Source of the DNA: Bacteroidota bacterium
GTDB taxonomy: Bacteria; Bacteroidota; Bacteroidia; Chitinophagales; Chitinophagaceae
DNA length: 64,000 nucleotides
Assembly (NCBI GenBank): GCA_018267965.1
Contig: JAFDXK010000001.1
Coordinates: 124,001 to 188,000 of the forward strand
Direction of reading: 5' to 3'
The translations under genes and the position numbers were made by a program. The notes beneath the pieces were generated by a model. The model was given only the letters and a program-made list of their open reading frames with translations. It was not told the origin of the DNA and ran no database searches. Numbering within the stretch: the first letter of the stretch is position 1; every line of letters begins with the position of its first letter. Below are positions 60,218-64,000 of the stretch, piece after piece.

Positions 60218-62626
60218 ATGACATCACCTCTTGTGATAGCGCGCAGGTTACCCTTTATATGCCTATTGTTTGTCTTGCTTTTGCAATTCGGACGCAGTTA
60301 TGCTATTAATCACATAACCATACACACGCCTTTTAATGATACGTTGTTATGCAAAGGGATGACTTATGCTTTAAATGTAACCTGTGCACCTCCGAGCATG
60401 CCTCCGTTTTTCAGAACGGCTAATGTATTTAAAGCTGAATTGAGCGATGCCAGTGGCAGCTTTGCATCACCTACTGTAATAGGTACTGTAAATGCCGATG
60501 TGACAAGTTTCATAGTATGTACAATTCCAACGTCCATACCATCGGGTACGGGCTACAGGATAAGAGTTGTGACAACAGACTCAGCAGAGGTCTCCCCTGA
60601 TAACGGAAAAAATATTCGTATTTCTGATTACCCATCATTTACAGTTAGTAATAACGGGCCAATATGTGCCGGTAAGCCGGCTAATCTTGCATGCACATTA
60701 AGTGCTGCAACAAGTACGTTATCGCCATTGCAATACCAGTGGCAAGGTCCGAGCTTTTCATCCAATGTTCAAAATCCTTCTATAGCATCCGTGCCGGTGA
60801 CCGGAGGCGGATATTATTTGCTTACTGTCACTTACTATGGTTGTGCCAGGAAAGACAGTACATTGATGAATGTAATACCGGCACCTACCAGCATCACTAT
60901 ACGTTCTAATAACCCTGTTTGTCAGAACCAGGATTTGAATTTATTGAGCGACTGTCCGACTTGTCCGGCAACAGGAACTACTTTTTCATGGGTTGGGCCA
61001 TTCTTTCCAGCTCCGAACAATTCACAAAACATACTCATCAAAAAGACGCCGTTGAGTGTAACTGGTAAATATGTTTTAACGGTAAATGCTTTGGGATGTG
61101 TGATCAAAGATTCTATCAATATATTAGTGAGGCCACAACCTGATACTCCGAAGATACAAACCAACAGCCCCGTTTGCCTGGGTGATACCGTCAAGTTGTA
61201 CGGCACATCTAAAACCGCGGGTGTAATGTATGAGTGGACAGGACCGAGTGGCTTTGCCAGCAATTTGCAAAACAATATTATTCCAAACGCAACATTTGGC
61301 AACAAAGGTTTTTATAACCTGATAACGTATTTGAATGGCTGCCCTTCGGTTGCCGTTAGCGATAGTGTGTTAATAGGCACGCCGCTGAGTAAGCCAACTA
61401 TTATAAACAATTTGCCAATCGTGTGTCCGCATGATTCGATAGTATTAACTGCAAACGGTGCGGGCTCACAACAGGGAAGATTTGACTGGACAGGACCGGG
61501 TGGTTCTGCATTTACAGGAAAAAGTATTCTGAGGTCAGATGCTAAACCCACCATGACCGGTTATTATACGGTAGTACAAAAACTGAATGGTTGTATATCT
61601 CTGCCAGACAGTACGTATGTAGAGGTACCAGAGGTGCCTAAACCTGTTGTGAGTGCAACAACTCCTGTTTGTTTTGGACAACCTCTGAATTTGCATATTG
61701 AGACAGTGAGCGCTACTAATGCTACTTATCAATGGGCGAAAGCCGGAGGCAGTATACTTTCTGCAACCAATGATGCAAGCATCAATGCCGTTAGCTATAA
61801 TGATTCAGGTAAGTATGTAGGTACTATTTTTCTGAATGGATGCAAGGATACCAGTACTGTAAAAATAAAAGTAAGCCCGCTGCCCGTGCTGAATACGGTA
61901 ACGAGCAATAGCCCTGTATGTGATGGTGATAGCCTGAAGCTGAGTGCGAAAGCTAATAGTGATACTGCTCGTTTTGTGTGGACTGGGCCTAATAATTTCA
62001 CATCAAATATGCAATATGCAGGCGCACCAATATCTTTTAACGGTGCAGGAAAGTATTATGTGAAAGCAATAACAGGTGCCTGCCTATCATTGCCGGATAG
62101 TGTGGAAGTAGCAGTGAAAGAAAAGCCTGCTCCTACAACAGCTAGCTGTAATACAGACCTAAAGCAGGGTGGTGTATTGTATTTATCGTCTTTCTGCCCG
62201 ACGCCGGGTGTTACCTATACATGGACAGGGCCGGCTAACTATACTTCTAACAAGCAGAACGATACACTAAAAGAGATTGTGCCGGCACAAACAGGAAGTT
62301 ATATAGTGAGTGCACATTATAATGGCTGTATAACAAGCGCGCTGGTAATTGCTGTTATTCCTTCTATAAGTGAATCAAGGTTCCAGGTGTATCCTAACCC
62401 GAACAATGGCAGGTTTACTGTTCGTGGCGACCTTGACAGAGACGAATACATACCATTTGAGGTGGTAAGCATGCAAGGCAAACTACTTTTCAGGGGAGAA
62501 GTAGTGAGCGTGAAGAATGCATTTAAGATTGATATTGACCTTGGGAATCCGCCTACAGGCATTTACCTGTTGCATATGAGGGTAGGTGGCCGCAATAAGA
62601 CCATAGGTATTAATGTAAGACAGTAG
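60218..62626 (+). CDS. Ig-repeat T9SS surface protein 5
   Basis: This 802-residue protein has a signal peptide (RLPFICLLFVLLLQFGRSYA), no separate head, the shared module at the N-terminus (NVFKAELSDASGSFASPTVI, GTGYRIRVVTTDSAEVSP) and then about seven Ig-like domains (NSPVCLGDTVKLYGTS, YEWTGPSGFASNLQN, FVWTGPNNFTSNMQY). It ends with a T9SS sorting domain (FQVYPNPNNGRFTVRG). A TATCTTTA box ends 5 bases before the ATG. It is the last member of the five-gene array. Confidence 0.85.
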   Translation: MTSPLVIARRLPFICLLFVLLLQFGRSYAINHITIHTPFNDTLLCKGMTYALNVTCAPPSMPPFFRTANVFKAELSDASGSFASPTVIGTVNADVTSFIVCTIPTSIPSGTGYRIRVVTTDSAEVSPDNGKNIRISDYPSFTVSNNGPICAGKPANLACTLSAATSTLSPLQYQWQGPSFSSNVQNPSIASVPVTGGGYYLLTVTYYGCARKDSTLMNVIPAPTSITIRSNNPVCQNQDLNLLSDCPTCPATGTTFSWVGPFFPAPNNSQNILIKKTPLSVTGKYVLTVNALGCVIKDSINILVRPQPDTPKIQTNSPVCLGDTVKLYGTSKTAGVMYEWTGPSGFASNLQNNIIPNATFGNKGFYNLITYLNGCPSVAVSDSVLIGTPLSKPTIINNLPIVCPHDSIVLTANGAGSQQGRFDWTGPGGSAFTGKSILRSDAKPTMTGYYTVVQKLNGCISLPDSTYVEVPEVPKPVVSATTPVCFGQPLNLHIETVSATNATYQWAKAGGSILSATNDASINAVSYNDSGKYVGTIFLNGCKDTSTVKIKVSPLPVLNTVTSNSPVCDGDSLKLSAKANSDTARFVWTGPNNFTSNMQYAGAPISFNGAGKYYVKAITGACLSLPDSVEVAVKEKPAPTTASCNTDLKQGGVLYLSSFCPTPGVTYTWTGPANYTSNKQNDTLKEIVPAQTGSYIVSAHYNGCITSALVIAVIPSISESRFQVYPNPNNGRFTVRGDLDRDEYIPFEVVSMQGKLLFRGEVVSVKNAFKIDIDLGNPPTGIYLLHMRVGGRNKTIGINVRQ

Positions 62627-62631
62627 TAGCG

Positions 62632-63453
62632 TTATGCAATCTTGGTCAATGGCGGATACAACTTCATAATAATCTTTCTCTTCATCGGCACAGGCATATT
62701 AAGGCGTATAGCCTTAAGTGCTGTAAATATGAAGGCCAGTAATGATAACAACAAATAGTATTTGTTATATCCCATTGTGAGCCTGTGAAAAGAGATATCA
62801 TCAATATTATTCTTGCCGAACAACTTGCATAACACTGTATACAACCCTTGTGAGAATTTGCCGTATTTATCCCAATTGGTGTATGACCAACCGTGTTTGT
62901 AATCGTATTCAAGCCCGTAGCCTTCGGGTACACGCTGTTTAAAATAACTATCCCAGTTAGCAGCAACATAGTTAATGTCGCTGAGTGCGCCGTCGGGTCC
63001 TTTGAAAGAATAACCGAGATACGGGTCTACAACAAGGTGCTGATTGTTATAGTCTATCACAACTGCCATGTGCGCCCTCTTGGCGGTAGCTGTGTTAACT
63101 TGTACAATCTTTGCATGGTAGCCCATAGTTGTAAGCAGGCGAGTGAAGAACGCCGCATAAGCACCGCAAGCAGACTTGCCGTAATAAAAGTTTTGAAAAG
63201 AAGCCGGAGTGACCACCGTTTTCAGGGTGCGAAACTTCTTGTTTGAAAAAATTAATGTCATCGGACTCTGCACCATTTGCTGATAATGCAGCGCAGAGTC
63301 TACAACTGTAGTAATATCCCTTGTTTTACATTTTTGGTAAACGTGTTCTCTCAGGTTTACCAGGATTTCTCTCTCATAACTCCAGTCGTTGTAGATATTA
63401 ATTGTTAACATCAACAAGAAGCCCGACAAGAAAATGTAAAGATGACGAGCCAT
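62632..63453 (-). CDS. Membrane transglutaminase-like protein
   Basis: This 273-residue protein has an N-terminal membrane helix (HLYIFLSGFLLMLTINIY), a transglutaminase-like core with Cys96 in SACGAYAAF, His128 in AHMAVVID and Asp143 in VVDPYLG, and a C-terminal helix (YYLLLSLLAFIFTALKAI). The Cys-His-Asp triad fits cysteine peptidases or transferases of the transglutaminase fold. The domain probably lies outside the membrane. It is convergent with the adhesin array (5-base gap). Substrates are unknown; surface-protein processing is only a guess. Confidence 0.8.
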   Translation of the reverse strand: MARHLYIFLSGFLLMLTINIYNDWSYEREILVNLREHVYQKCKTRDITTVVDSALHYQQMVQSPMTLIFSNKKFRTLKTVVTPASFQNFYYGKSACGAYAAFFTRLLTTMGYHAKIVQVNTATAKRAHMAVVIDYNNQHLVVDPYLGYSFKGPDGALSDINYVAANWDSYFKQRVPEGYGLEYDYKHGWSYTNWDKYGKFSQGLYTVLCKLFGKNNIDDISFHRLTMGYNKYYLLLSLLAFIFTALKAIRLNMPVPMKRKIIMKLYPPLTKIA

Positions 63454-63716
63454 GAGTTATTGTTCTCTATATGTTTAGCTTTACGATGTTATAAAACTTG
63501 ATGCAAGATACAACAGTATTGCCATCCGATGCAAATAAAACTTTAGCGTTAGTATATCTTGTCATTGCTAAAAGCCGCAACATGACTAATAATTTATTTC
63601 TCTGATTGTCTCATAACTGATTGATATAGTGATGTTATTTGGTAACGTTTTATCGACCTTTAATTAAAGACTATGTTAATAATATGTAGAAAACATTTTC
63701 CTTTTTAGCCTAAGGT

Positions 63717-63746
63717 TTTGATTGTCAGGTAAAATCCATATTTTTA
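63717..63746 (+). promoter_or_regulatory. Promoter of the last gene
   Basis: TTTG (63717-63720), an 18-base spacer and TATTTTTA (63739-63746) precede the ATG at 63758 by 11 bases. The rest of the 300-base gap from 63454 holds no gene that I can support; it also carries a weak minus-strand match (GCAAGATA at 63503-63510) for the transglutaminase-like gene. Confidence 0.5.
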
Positions 63747-63757
63747 CATAGCTACAG

Positions 63758-64000
63758 ATGAATAAGCTGAAGAACATATTCAATTGCCTGGTTCTGATAT
63801 TTATAGTTGCTGCAATAAGCAGTCACAGCTATAAAATATACACACCTACGTACGACGTTGCTTTCAGCGTTAACGGTAAGGATGGTTCAGCAAAAATCAG
63901 TAAATATAAGGTTGTTGTTCATAAGGGCAGAGAAGCGCATAAGAAAAAGCGCAAAGGTCGCCTTAGGGCTATTGACTATATGTTCTGCACAGAATCAGAA
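63758..64000 (+). CDS. Exported protein, 3' end cut by the window
   Basis: The first 81 codons encode an N-terminal hydrophobic segment (LKNIFNCLVLIFIVAAISSH, then S) and a polar, very basic section (VVHKGREAHKKKRKGRLRA). The frame is open to the window end. It looks exported or membrane-anchored. No family can be assigned from the fragment. Confidence 0.6.
   Translation, partial: MNKLKNIFNCLVLIFIVAAISSHSYKIYTPTYDVAFSVNGKDGSAKISKYKVVVHKGREAHKKKRKGRLRAIDYMFCTESE

Overview
The window is chromosomal DNA of a Bacteroidota bacterium, probably of the Chitinophagales or a related order. The evidence is a Bacteroides-type tra module, many lipoproteins with SxCKK-like lipoboxes, at least eight secreted proteins that end in a type IX secretion (T9SS) sorting domain (YPNPxNGxFxL-like), two TonB-dependent receptors, and promoters of the TTTG-N19-TAnnTTTG type. 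No rRNA or CRISPR array was seen. One tRNA gene, tRNA-Lys(UUU), is present.

Region 1 (1 to about 13.07 kb) is the right-hand part of an integrative conjugative element (ICE). It holds traJ, traK, a traL-like gene, traM and traN, then accessory genes: two DUF3945-type paralogues bracketing a lipoprotein gene, and two small conserved element proteins. It ends with a large serine recombinase, a convergent AbiEi-like/Fic fusion gene, and a second, closely related serine recombinase. The reading frame of that second recombinase runs through a terminator and into the antisense strand of tRNA-Lys, so the element/chromosome junction lies at or near the 3' end of the tRNA gene.

Region 2 (13.1 to 23.6 kb) starts the chromosomal part. 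It has a T9SS-exported gluzincin metallopeptidase, three small lipoprotein genes, a double-HTH regulator, a three-gene signalling operon (LuxR-type regulator, PAS histidine kinase, lone receiver), small membrane proteins including a 37-residue one, and a glutaminyl cyclase lipoprotein.

Region 3 (23.8 to 36.4 kb) looks like a metal-handling and envelope area. It has an MbnP-like lipoprotein, a Cys-rich small membrane protein, an outer-membrane protein with an N-terminal CDAC motif, an ABC ATPase paired with a 98-residue membrane protein, two paralogous HH-containing lipoproteins at the two ends of the gene group, two TonB-dependent receptors and a PepSY-like protein. Two small proteins in this region share an FHPP C-terminus.

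Region 4 (36.4 to 48.9 kb) is mixed: ribulose-phosphate 3-epimerase, a membrane hybrid histidine kinase, several secreted or envelope proteins of unknown function, a TPR lipoprotein, an ECF sigma factor with a membrane partner, an arylsulfotransferase-like lipoprotein, an ELWxxDGT-repeat T9SS protein and two small helical proteins.

Region 5 (48.9 to 64 kb) is a tandem array of five very large T9SS proteins built from SBBP repeats or a 'PNGNFE' head, a shared 'LSDxxGxFxSP' module and Ig-like repeats, followed by a membrane transglutaminase-like protein and one gene cut by the window end.

The features I think most deserve follow-up are the Fic/recombinase cassette with its 24-bp-periodic repeat at the tRNA junction, the small ABC ATPase/membrane protein pair, the FHPP small proteins, and the modular adhesin array.
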